The notes beneath the pieces are model-generated. The model saw nothing but the letters and a program-made list of their open reading frames with translations. It ran no database searches and was not told where the DNA came from. From the NCBI GenBank assembly GCA_937897265.1, contig CALCPT010000209.1:1-11724 (forward strand): a stretch of 11,724 bases of DNA, given 5' to 3'. Source of the stretch: an uncultured Alcaligenaceae bacterium. GTDB lineage: Bacteria > Pseudomonadota > Gammaproteobacteria > Burkholderiales > Burkholderiaceae_B. Within the stretch, counting starts at the first letter, position 1, and every line of letters starts with the position of its first letter. Positions 1 to 6,165 of this stretch are shown here, one piece after another. The position numbers were made by a program, and so were the translations under genes.

Positions 1-9
1 GTCAAGCAA

Positions 10-47
10 TTCGCTCAGCGGGCATCGAAGGATACACGCTGAGCGAA
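10..47 (-). terminator. Candidate hairpin terminator downstream of the family 5 binding-protein gene
   Basis: Bases 10-20 and 37-47 form a perfect 11-bp inverted repeat (TTCGCTCAGCG / CGCTGAGCGAA) with a 16-nt loop. It starts 16 bp beyond the stop codon of the minus-strand gene at 64-1665, where a terminator would be expected. Read on the minus strand, the stem is followed by TTGCTTGAC, which is a poor U-tract. Termination is therefore possible but unproven; the hairpin could instead protect the mRNA 3' end. Confidence 0.45.
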
Positions 48-63
48 AACTTAAGCGAAGAGA

Positions 64-1665
64 TTAAGTTTTTTTAACGCCTGCAAACCAAGGCAGTGGG
101 CCACCAACAATACCGGTGACGTTTTTACGCCAGGCTTGGTACGAGTAGAAGAAGCCCGTGGGGATGTAGACAACATCTTCCATGGCTGCTTTGTTAGTCG
201 CGGCAATCGCAGCTTTTTCGGCCTCGAGGTTAGGTGCTGCAAACCAGGCGTCAACACCTTTCTCAACATCCGCGTTAGACGGCCAACCGAACCAAGCCTT
301 CTCACCGTTGGCACGCACGCCCACGTTACCGGCAATCGTTGCGGTATCCGCACCAGCATGCCATGTATGGAACATGCTCCAACCACCTTTGCCGGGCTCG
401 TTCTTCGAAGCACGACGCTGTCCAACCGTACCCCAGTCAGTCGCCACAAAGTCGACATTCATCCCGATCTTTTTCAGAATGTCGGCGGTGATCTCGCCCA
501 TTGCCTTGGTGAAAGGATTATCTTGTGCGACCAAGCAGGTGACCGGCTGGCCTTTGTAGCCGGCCTCTGCCAAGAGCTTCTTGGCGCCTTCAATATTGCC
601 ATTGCCTTTAAACATCTCGCCACCGGCCTCTGTATAGAGTGCGGTGCCTGGGGTAAAGAAGCTCGGGCATTTTTTCCAGAGTTTTTCATCTGAGCCGACC
701 ACGGCCCGCATGTAGTTCTCTTGGTTGACGGCCATTTGCACGGCACGACGGATTTTGACGTCGTTGAAGGGTGCGTGCAGGTGATTCAAGCGGAACGAAC
801 CGATATTACCGAGCGGATCGGCGATATCGACCGAGATGTTGCGATTACGCTTGAGCAACGGCACCAAGTCAGAAATCGGGCTTTCCCACCAATCCACTTC
901 ACCGTTTTGCAGCGCGGCTGAGGCGGTAGCTGGATCAGGCATGATGATCCATTCAATACGATCGAAATTGATGACTTTGCCACCCGCAAACCAGTTGGTA
1001 GGCTCATTGCGCGGCTGATAATCGTTAAAGCGCTCAAACACGGCCAGTGCACCGGGTTTCCATTCGCTGCGACCAAACTTCATTGGGCCAGAGCCGATGT
1101 ACTCTTCGATTTGTTTGAATGGGTCAGTTTTAGCGATACGCTCGGGCATGATGAAACAGCACGGTGTACCAACTTTACCCAGCGCCAACATCATTTTTGG
1201 ATACGGAGCAGAGAGCACCCACTTGAAGGTCGTGTCATTGACTGCGACCAACTCTTTTTGCAACGCTTTCAGCATCAGGCCCATCGGGTCACGTGCCGAC
1301 CAACGCGTGATACTTGCCACACAGTCAACCGCACGCACGGGCGCGCCGTCATGAAACTTTAAGCCAGAGCGCAATTTAAACGTCCAGGTCAGGCCATCGC
1401 TGCTGACTTCTTCGCTCTCGACCATTTGACGCTTAGGCATCAGCTTGTCGTCACAACCATAAAGGGTGTCCCACACCAATTGCGAGGCATTGCGCACGAC
1501 ATACTGCGTGCCCCAAATTGGGTCAAAGTTAGCCAAGTTGGCCTGTGGAACAAACTTAAGTACTCGGTTTGAGGCTTGTGAAAATGCTGGTGCACCGATC
1601 ACGCCCGTGGCGGCGAGACTCAAGCCGGCGGCGCCTTTCAACAAACCGCGACGATTGAAATCCAT
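64..1665 (-). CDS. ABC transporter substrate-binding protein, family 5 (dipeptide/oligopeptide/nickel type), Tat-exported
   Basis: This is a periplasmic receptor that would deliver a peptide-like or other solute to an ABC importer. The 533-aa product matches SBP_bac_5 in length and layout. It has an N-terminal twin-arginine signal (N-R-R-G-L-L-K at residues 4-10, then a hydrophobic Ala/Gly stretch and a likely A-x-A type cleavage site near residue 30). The typical early FDPIWGTQ, WTFKLRSGLKFHDG and FNDVKIRRAVQMAVN blocks follow. I chose the ATG at 1665 over an upstream in-frame ATG at 1722 because AAGGGG lies 6 nt before it and the Tat motif begins right after it. The product contains adjacent cysteines (TPCCF). 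No permease or ATPase gene is visible; they may lie left of the window or be unlinked. The ligand cannot be inferred. Confidence 0.93.
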   Translation of the reverse strand: MDFNRRGLLKGAAGLSLAATGVIGAPAFSQASNRVLKFVPQANLANFDPIWGTQYVVRNASQLVWDTLYGCDDKLMPKRQMVESEEVSSDGLTWTFKLRSGLKFHDGAPVRAVDCVASITRWSARDPMGLMLKALQKELVAVNDTTFKWVLSAPYPKMMLALGKVGTPCCFIMPERIAKTDPFKQIEEYIGSGPMKFGRSEWKPGALAVFERFNDYQPRNEPTNWFAGGKVINFDRIEWIIMPDPATASAALQNGEVDWWESPISDLVPLLKRNRNISVDIADPLGNIGSFRLNHLHAPFNDVKIRRAVQMAVNQENYMRAVVGSDEKLWKKCPSFFTPGTALYTEAGGEMFKGNGNIEGAKKLLAEAGYKGQPVTCLVAQDNPFTKAMGEITADILKKIGMNVDFVATDWGTVGQRRASKNEPGKGGWSMFHTWHAGADTATIAGNVGVRANGEKAWFGWPSNADVEKGVDAWFAAPNLEAEKAAIAATNKAAMEDVVYIPTGFFYSYQAWRKNVTGIVGGPLPWFAGVKKT

Positions 1666-1736
1666 ATATAACCCCTTGTGATTAAAAACGCTTCTTCGTT
1701 TAAGCTTCGTTTGTTTAAGCAAAAAACATGCCCAGT

Positions 1737-1800
1737 AAAACCGACCGCCAACTTGCTACAAAGATCAGTGGTCAGTATGAAAACCGATCAACCGCCAACT
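1737..1800. repeat. Pair of direct repeats in the divergent intergenic region
   Basis: The 10-mer ACCGCCAACT occurs at 1744-1753 and again at 1791-1800, 47 bp apart. Both copies are preceded by AAAACCG (1737-1743 and 1780-1786), the second with a 4-nt insertion (ATCA) between the two parts. They lie upstream of both divergent genes, so they could be paired regulator sites, but chance similarity is possible. Confidence 0.4.
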
Positions 1801-1828
1801 GTCACAACAAAATAGATGGCTAATATTT

Positions 1829-1856
1829 GCTTAGTAATGATATCAAGATACTAAGC
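1829..1856. promoter_or_regulatory. Inverted repeat, candidate operator between divergent genes
   Basis: GCTTAGTA (1829-1836) and TACTAAGC (1849-1856) form a perfect 8-bp inverted repeat with a 12-nt spacer that itself contains the palindrome GATATC. The half-site centres are about 20 bp apart, close to two helical turns, which suits a dimeric regulator. The site lies 87 bp before the Bug gene start and 163 bp before the start of the divergent binding-protein gene, so it could act on either. No regulator gene is adjacent to suggest a family. Confidence 0.4.
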
Positions 1857-1896
1857 GAGTCTATCGCCTAGAATTGATAATAGCAATTTCTGTTTA

Positions 1897-1912
1897 CCCT
1901 GAGCGATCAGGG
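1897..1912 (+). other. Small GNRA-type hairpin in the leader of the Bug gene
   Basis: CCCTGA (1897-1902) pairs with TCAGGG (1907-1912) around the tetraloop GCGA, which fits the stable GNRA class. It sits about 30 nt upstream of the start codon and would lie in the 5' leader if transcription starts upstream of it. The adjacent GGGG-CA-CCCC could form a competing pairing. No known riboswitch is recognised. Confidence 0.3.
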
Positions 1913-1943
1913 GGCACCCCAATAAAAATCTCGGAGAACTCGA

Positions 1944-2924
1944 ATGAGCGTCATCAAACATCTAAGTCGCACGGCGTTGGCTACCACGCTGGCGCTTGTC
2001 ACCGCGTCCTTTAGCGCCCAAGCGGCGTATCCCGAGCAACCCATCAAGATTTTGATTCCCTTCACGCCTGGCGGTGGCACTGACTTCGTCTCGCGGATGG
2101 TAGGCACGAAGCTGAGCGAGTTGACGGGCTGGCAAGTCGTGCTCGAAAACCGCCCTGGCGCGGGTGGCAACCTGGCAGTCGAGGCCGCCTCAAAGGCGCC
2201 CGCTGATGGCTACACCGTGGTGATGGGCCAGACCGACAACATGATGCTTGGCCCCTGGCTGTACACCAACCTGTCATACGACAGCGTCAAAAGCTTTGCT
2301 CCAGTCATACAAGTTTCAGTCACTCCTGCGGCGATTGGCAGCGCAGCCAATTCAACCATTAAAACCCCAGAAGATTTAGTCGCAAAAGGCAAAACTCCCG
2401 GGGGCCTGAAGTGGTCAACAGCAGGCGCGGGTACGCTCGGCCATCTGGTTGGCGAAGATTTTAAAAAGCGTACAAACATCAATTTGCTGCAAGTGCCCTA
2501 CAAAGGTGCAGCTCCCGCCATCACTGATGTGATGGGTGGTTCGGTTGATGTCTATATTGGCACGCTCACTTCGCTGGTGCCGCTCATGAAAAGCGGCCGA
2601 CTCAATGCAGTCGCCGTGACAACAGCAAAGCGCTCGGTCGATTTTCCGGATATCCCCACCCTTGATGAAACGGTCGCAAAAGGCATGGACTTCGGCATCT
2701 GGATGGGGATGTTTGCCCCAGCCGGCACCCCGCCAGCCGTCATCGCTGCTCTAAACAAAGAAATGAATCGTGTATTGCAATCGCCAGACGTCATTGAAAA
2801 GCTCAAAGCCGGTGGCGTTGCTGCGGGCGGCGGCACCTCGCAAGCGTTTGCCGAGTTTGTCAAAGCGGATTACGCCAAGTGGGGCGACTTAGTGAAAGGG
2901 TCGGGCATCAAACTGACCGACTAA
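1944..2924 (+). CDS. Tripartite tricarboxylate transporter substrate-binding protein (Bug/TctC family)
   Basis: This is a secreted periplasmic solute receptor of the Bug family, whose members usually bind carboxylates, amino acids or aromatic acids. The 326-aa product is standard for the family. It has a Sec signal peptide (A-Q-A at residues 25-27, mature start near 28), then YPEQPIKILIPF, the ligand-loop motif P-G-G-G-T-D (42-47), ENRPGAGGN (68-76) and the KAPADGYT block (84-91). GGAG at 1933-1936 sits 7 nt before the ATG. No TctA or TctB membrane gene accompanies it, which is common for the expanded orphan Bug sets of Burkholderiales. It is divergent from the Tat-exported binding protein and convergent with the flavin oxidoreductase. 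The ligand cannot be predicted from this sequence alone. Confidence 0.95.
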   Translation: MSVIKHLSRTALATTLALVTASFSAQAAYPEQPIKILIPFTPGGGTDFVSRMVGTKLSELTGWQVVLENRPGAGGNLAVEAASKAPADGYTVVMGQTDNMMLGPWLYTNLSYDSVKSFAPVIQVSVTPAAIGSAANSTIKTPEDLVAKGKTPGGLKWSTAGAGTLGHLVGEDFKKRTNINLLQVPYKGAAPAITDVMGGSVDVYIGTLTSLVPLMKSGRLNAVAVTTAKRSVDFPDIPTLDETVAKGMDFGIWMGMFAPAGTPPAVIAALNKEMNRVLQSPDVIEKLKAGGVAAGGGTSQAFAEFVKADYAKWGDLVKGSGIKLTD

Positions 2925-2939
2925 ATTTCGTTCAAAGCA

Positions 2940-2958
2940 GCGCAGCAGCAGGCTGCGC
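2940..2958 (+). other. Short hairpin after the Bug gene
   Basis: GCGCAGC (2940-2946) and GCTGCGC (2952-2958) form a perfect 7-bp stem with a 5-nt loop, 16 bp past the Bug stop codon. There is no T-tract after it. It may stabilise the transcript 3' end ahead of the stronger terminator at 3011-3042. Confidence 0.3.
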
Positions 2959-3010
2959 GGCAAGACCGCAGCATGACGACCGTAAAAAGTCGGTGACCAA
3001 CAGCACGCAC

Positions 3011-3042
3011 AAACCGGCACAGGCTTCTGTGCCGGTTTTTTT
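3011..3042 (+). terminator. Intrinsic terminator between convergent genes
   Basis: AAACCGGCACAG (3011-3022) and CTGTGCCGGTTT (3027-3038) form a perfect 12-bp stem with the loop GCTT, and the T-run spans 3036-3042. It is a textbook rho-independent terminator for the plus-strand Bug gene. The T-run overlaps the stop codon (3041-3043) of the convergent minus-strand oxidoreductase, so the same hairpin also directly follows that gene. In that direction only three T residues follow the stem, so termination there should be weaker. Confidence 0.88.
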
Positions 3043-4213
3043 ACTTTGGCAGCGGCTCACCTGAGGGAGCCAGCCCAAACTTGGCAATTGCGTTCGCACG
3101 CCGCTGCAACCACCAACCAGACGATTCATTCCAGTGCTTAAACGTAGCGTCGGGCGCCAAGGCCTGCAAGGCATGAAGCGGCCAGAACGGGTCGTACAGT
3201 GCCTGACGACCGACAGCGATCAGGTCTGACTGACCCGACTGCACAACATCCTCAGCTTGTTGGGGATACAGAATGAGTCCCACCGCCATGCTCGGAACCT
3301 TCGCCGCGTTTTTAATTTGCTCAGCGTAAGGCACCTGATAGCCTAAGCCTTTAATCGAATTTTGTACGGTCGGCGAACCGTTAATACCACCTGATGAGCA
3401 ATCGATGATGTCAACGCCACGCTCGGCTAAGAGCGGCGCAATCGCTAACGAATCTTCAAGACTCCAGCCTTCTTTGCCCGCACCATCTTCAATCGAGATC
3501 CTAAAGAAAAGCGGCTTGTGACTTGGCCAGTTTGCGCGAATCGCGGTGGTGACATCCAACGCAAATTTCATGCGCCTGCTCAAATCACCACCATAAGCGT
3601 CTTGGCGGTTGTTTGTCACTGGGCTCAAAAAGCTCGAAATCAGATACCCATGGGCGCCATGGATTTCAACGATATCAAACCCGGCGCGATCAGCGCGCGC
3701 CACCGCCTCACCAAACTTGATGATGAGTTCTTCAATCTCTGGGATCGTGAGCGCGTGTGGCTTTGGAAACTCAGGTCCATAAGGCAAATCAGACGGGCCG
3801 CGTGGCGTCCAGGGTGCCTCGCCGTTGGCCGCGTCGGCTGCCGTGAGCGGCCCACCGCCCTCCCAGACCCGCTGGCTAGATGCCTTACGCCCAGAGTGGC
3901 CGATTTGAATTGCAGCAAGCGCGCCTTGTGAATGGATAAAGTCTGTGACGCGCTTTAGACCTGGAATAAATTCATCAGACCACAACCCCAAATCACCGTG
4001 AGTGATACGCCCCGCTTTCTCAACAGACACCACTTCAGTCATCACTACACCAAAGCCGCCCAAGGCAAACTTACCGTAGTGCGCCAAATGCCAGTCAGTC
4101 GCAAAGCCGTTTTCAGCACGGTACTGCATCATTGGCGCGAGCACGAGGCGGTTGGGTAAGGTTAAGCCACGCAGGGGCATCGGGCGAAACAATAAGGGTG
4201 TGTCGGTGTTCAT
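3041..4213 (-). CDS. NADH:flavin oxidoreductase, Old Yellow Enzyme family, YqjM/XenA-like
   Basis: This is an FMN-dependent ene-reductase-type enzyme expected to use NAD(P)H to reduce activated C=C bonds or related electrophiles in the cytoplasm; the physiological substrate is unknown. The 390-aa TIM-barrel product carries the family marks: APMMQY (26-31), AIQIGHSGRK with Q103 and H106, EIHGAHGYL with the substrate-binding pair H185/H188 and Y190, the NNRQDAYGGDLSRR segment (201-214), FFRIS with R238, and the FMN phosphate region near SMAVG and LIAVGRQAL (331-339). The residue before Q-Y is Met29, where YqjM and XenA have a redox-tuning Cys (PMC-x-Y). The C-terminus runs about 30-50 residues past a minimal YqjM. 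The ATG at 4213 has no clear Shine-Dalgarno sequence, but the N-terminus fits the family. It is divergent from cytochrome b561. Confidence 0.94.
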   Translation of the reverse strand: MNTDTPLLFRPMPLRGLTLPNRLVLAPMMQYRAENGFATDWHLAHYGKFALGGFGVVMTEVVSVEKAGRITHGDLGLWSDEFIPGLKRVTDFIHSQGALAAIQIGHSGRKASSQRVWEGGGPLTAADAANGEAPWTPRGPSDLPYGPEFPKPHALTIPEIEELIIKFGEAVARADRAGFDIVEIHGAHGYLISSFLSPVTNNRQDAYGGDLSRRMKFALDVTTAIRANWPSHKPLFFRISIEDGAGKEGWSLEDSLAIAPLLAERGVDIIDCSSGGINGSPTVQNSIKGLGYQVPYAEQIKNAAKVPSMAVGLILYPQQAEDVVQSGQSDLIAVGRQALYDPFWPLHALQALAPDATFKHWNESSGWWLQRRANAIAKFGLAPSGEPLPK

Positions 4214-4242
4214 AAGGTCAGAGCTGTCTCGAAATTATTTAT

Positions 4243-4272
4243 TTGAATGTGACTGCAGTGTTTTACTATATC
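4243..4272 (+). promoter_or_regulatory. Weak candidate promoter for cytochrome b561
   Basis: TTGAAT (4243-4248) and TATATC (4267-4272) are 18 bp apart. Each matches four of six bases of the sigma-70 consensus, and transcription would begin about 24 nt before the b561 ATG. A TGTGAC / GTCACA pair (4248-4253 and 4280-4285) flanks the -10 region but its 26-nt spacing is wider than a CRP site. This is suggestive only. Confidence 0.25.
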
Positions 4273-4302
4273 AGGCAAGGTCACACTCAGGATTGAGCTC
4301 GT

Positions 4303-4860
4303 ATGACACCCTACCGTCCGTTCCAACGTCTTATGCATTGGCTTGTCGCGCTGAGCCTTCCAGTGCTTTTTATACTTGGTCTTTGGATGACAGCACGCGC
4401 CGGTGCAAACCTGTGGGATGATCAAACCAACCTGCTGTATGGTTTACACAAGGCCTTGGGCTTTGCCGTCTTATGTCTGATGGTGCTGCGACTTGTTCTA
4501 AAACTGCGTACAGCCGCACCCGACTACCCATCAAGCCTGTCGCCCACGCTCGTCGTCTTAGCCAAAACCATCCACGGCCTGATGTATCTATTACTGTTTG
4601 CTGTGCCACTGTTGGGCTGGGCAGCGGTAACCGCCTACCCTGCGCTGATCACCGTTGCCGGCTATCACCTACCAGCGATGCCAGGGATTACGCCGAACCA
4701 AGCGCTGGCCAAACAACTCTTTGCGCTGCATGGCACCCTGGCCTTTGCGCTTGGTGCTCTGGCGCTCGGCCACATCGCCGCCGCACTCAAACACCTTTTA
4801 TTTAATCGCGACGGCGTCTTTGAACGGATGTGGCCTGGCAAGCCAACGCAATCGCGCTAA
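4303..4860 (+). CDS. Cytochrome b561 family protein
   Basis: This is a four-helix inner-membrane di-heme protein expected to pass electrons between quinol or another donor and a partner such as superoxide or a periplasmic oxidoreductase. The 185-aa product fits the bacterial b561 domain. Four hydrophobic helices lie at about 13-30, 48-67, 90-110 and 140-162. The conserved heme-ligand histidines are in place: H12 (LMHW), H49 (GLHK), H143 (ALHG) and H157 (LGHI). Also visible are the KTIHGLMY helix start (88-95) and the C-terminal HLLFNRDGVFERMWPG. AGGA lies about 10 nt before the ATG at 4303. It is divergent from the flavin oxidoreductase, 89 bp away; a shared redox role is possible but unproven. 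Confidence 0.93.
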   Translation: MTPYRPFQRLMHWLVALSLPVLFILGLWMTARAGANLWDDQTNLLYGLHKALGFAVLCLMVLRLVLKLRTAAPDYPSSLSPTLVVLAKTIHGLMYLLLFAVPLLGWAAVTAYPALITVAGYHLPAMPGITPNQALAKQLFALHGTLAFALGALALGHIAAALKHLLFNRDGVFERMWPGKPTQSR

Positions 4861-4878
4861 GCGCAGCTCTTAACAAAC

Positions 4879-4912
4879 CCTCTCACGATCTCAGGAAAGA
4901 TCCCGTGAGAGG
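4879..4912. terminator. Bulged hairpin between convergent genes
   Basis: CCTCTCACG (4879-4887) pairs with CGTGAGAGG (4904-4912). The stem extends with ATC/GAT across a 2-nt bulge, leaving an 8-nt loop. It lies between the 3' ends of the b561 gene and the minus-strand ydcZ-like gene, a position typical of a shared terminator. T-tracts are weak in both directions (GTTTGTTAA on the minus strand). Confidence 0.5.
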
Positions 4913-4937
4913 CCCACAAGACTGAGGTAACGTCGGT

Positions 4938-5399
4938 TCAAGAGGATTTCGCTTGCGCAATCTGGGTAATGACCAGACCCGCCAATAACAGGACGATTCC
5001 AAAGACTCTCAGCCCATTGACCGGTTGCACCATTGACTCAAACAAACCGAAGTGGTTGATAAACCCAGAAAAAACGATCTGTGCGACCATCGCATATAAA
5101 ACAACATTAGCGATGCCAAAGCTAGGCGCAAGCCAGGTCACACTAATTACGTAAAAAGCGACGATTAAGCCGCCGACAAAATCGATTGGTCTGGCGCCGC
5201 TTAATTTTGACCAGTTAGGCAAAGCCCCGGTGAACACGATCGCAGTCAACAAACAAGCTAAAAAACCAACACCAAACAACACCATCGGGGCATGCAGTGG
5301 CTCGCCGAGGGTTTTCCCTAGCCGAGCATTCACAACGCCCATCACCGGAATCAACGCGCCGGCAGCGGCAGACCAAAGGGCATAACGGATTGAACTCAA
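4938..5399 (-). CDS. YdcZ/DUF606-type DMT-superfamily membrane protein
   Basis: This is a small inner-membrane protein of the YdcZ (DUF606) branch of the drug/metabolite transporter superfamily; substrates of this family are mostly unknown. The product (153 aa from the chosen start) has five predicted hydrophobic helices and the family's early block: helix 1, then V-N-A-R-L-G followed by P-x-x-A. Later segments WLAPSFGIANVVLYAMVAQ and a final helix ending in ITQIAQAKSS fit the half-size transporter pattern. No ATG is available at the 5' end. I chose TTG at 5399 because GGAG (5406-5409) sits 6 nt before it; a TTG at 5411, four codons earlier, has no ribosome site and overlaps that GGAG. The upstream leader contains the tandem repeats at 5443-5539. 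Confidence 0.85.
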   Translation of the reverse strand: MSSIRYALWSAAAGALIPVMGVVNARLGKTLGEPLHAPMVLFGVGFLACLLTAIVFTGALPNWSKLSGARPIDFVGGLIVAFYVISVTWLAPSFGIANVVLYAMVAQIVFSGFINHFGLFESMVQPVNGLRVFGIVLLLAGLVITQIAQAKSS

Positions 5400-5442
5400 A
5401 GGGTGCTCCAAAAAAATCGTGATGAGTCATCGACAGGGTGAC

Positions 5443-5539
5443 CTAGAAGCGACGAAGTCGCATCGTGGCTACAAAGTTGCATCAAGACAACGAAAGTAGC
5501 TGCGAGACTAGAAAGTGGCTTCAAGGCAACAAGGTTAGC
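5443..5539. repeat. Five degenerate tandem repeats of 19-20 bp
   Basis: The plus strand divides into five consecutive units at 5443-5461, 5462-5480, 5481-5500, 5501-5519 and 5520-5539. Each has a core close to AC-x-AAGT-x-GC near its 3' end; the last unit is the most diverged (GGTTAGC). Unit lengths of 19, 19, 20, 19 and 20 are not multiples of three and no reading frame uses them, so they look non-coding. They fill most of the 155-bp gap between the cupin gene and the start of the ydcZ-like gene, and would lie in the promoter or leader of the latter. Their function is unknown. Confidence 0.6.
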
Positions 5540-5554
5540 CAAACGGTAACGCAT

Positions 5555-6064
5555 TTAGCAAATGATTGAGTGCCGCTCGCGGGTGAACGCTTCGATTTTT
5601 GCCCGACTTTCAAGGCTATGCCCAAACGACGCTAACAATAGCTGACGCGAGCCGAGCTCAAAATCTTCAAACTCAAACCCAGGCGCAACGACGCAACTCA
5701 CAAAACTGCAAGAGTCAGCTTGAGCGGGCTGCGCGGCAAACCATGTGCGCGCTGCAATCGTCAATTGAAAACAGCCTGATTCAGCACCTAAATGCTGCGC
5801 ATGAAGCTGGCCATTTTCTGCAAAACTGTAAATGACCAAATCGCAACCCGAGTGAAAAAACCAGGTTTCGTCAGACTGGATTCGATGCCACGCCGAGAAG
5901 TCATCCCCTGCCAACAAGTAATGAATGCTGGTGTACGCCGAGCGCTCAGGCAATTGTGGGCCGGCCTGAACGCGGCACTTAGCCCGATGGACTTCGGCGT
6001 AAAAGCCGCCTTCGGGGTGCGGCACTAGACCATGCTGCTCAATCAGCCGCTGTTGTTCACTCAC
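5555..6064 (-). CDS. Cupin_5 (DUF985) family protein
   Basis: This is a small cytoplasmic beta-barrel protein of the cupin superfamily with no established reaction for the bacterial family. The 169-aa product spans the full domain: LIEQHGLVPHPEGGFYAEV near the start, SIHYLLAGDDFSAWHRI in the middle with the conserved DETWFFHSG turn, then the ending VAPGFEFEDFELGSR and LLASFGH. I chose GTG at 6064 because GAGGGG (6071-6076, minus strand) lies exactly 6 nt before it and the product then begins just ahead of the domain. In-frame ATG at 6091 and TTG at 6109 lack ribosome sites. It is divergent from the signalling operon, 101 bp away. Confidence 0.9.
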   Translation of the reverse strand: MSEQQRLIEQHGLVPHPEGGFYAEVHRAKCRVQAGPQLPERSAYTSIHYLLAGDDFSAWHRIQSDETWFFHSGCDLVIYSFAENGQLHAQHLGAESGCFQLTIAARTWFAAQPAQADSCSFVSCVVAPGFEFEDFELGSRQLLLASFGHSLESRAKIEAFTRERHSIIC

Positions 6065-6070
6065 TTGTAT

Positions 6071-6076
6071 CCCCTC
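6071..6076 (-). promoter_or_regulatory. Shine-Dalgarno sequence that decides the cupin_5 start
   Basis: Read on the minus strand, GAGGGG is followed by 6 nt and then GTG at 6064. This strong site argues for the GTG over longer alternatives beginning at 6091 or 6109. Confidence 0.7.
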
Positions 6077-6165
6077 AACGACCTTGGTCATGGCTTTACT
6101 TTTGCTCAACTGCGCTTAAACTTCAACTTGTACAGATTGTAATCCTGACAAAAAATAGAAAAATA

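Noticed and set aside
136..693. Plus-strand open frame of 185 codons
   Set aside because: It lies opposite the well-supported family 5 binding-protein gene, has a Cys-, His- and Arg-rich composition typical of antisense frames, and shows no recognisable domain.
3518..3931. Plus-strand open frame of 137 codons
   Set aside because: It is antisense to the Old Yellow Enzyme homologue and has no domain or ribosome site.
4248..4285. TGTGAC / GTCACA as a CRP-binding site
   Set aside because: The half-sites are separated by 26 nt, not the roughly 6 nt of a CRP operator.
5215..5430. Minus-strand ATG frame overlapping the ydcZ-like gene start
   Set aside because: It is the only ATG near that start, but its frame gives a Cys/Arg-rich peptide without membrane character. 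The other frame gives the full YdcZ-type protein from a TTG.
5443..5539. The tandem repeats as a CRISPR array
   Set aside because: The units are contiguous and degenerate with no spacers between them, and no cas gene is present.
5599..6028. Overlapping plus-strand open frames of 78 codons
   Set aside because: Both are antisense to the cupin_5 gene and have no family resemblance.
6128..6158. A sigma-70 promoter before the signalling operon
   Set aside because: TTGTAC has no acceptable -10 box at 16-18 bp. The AT-rich stretch alone is not enough to call a promoter.
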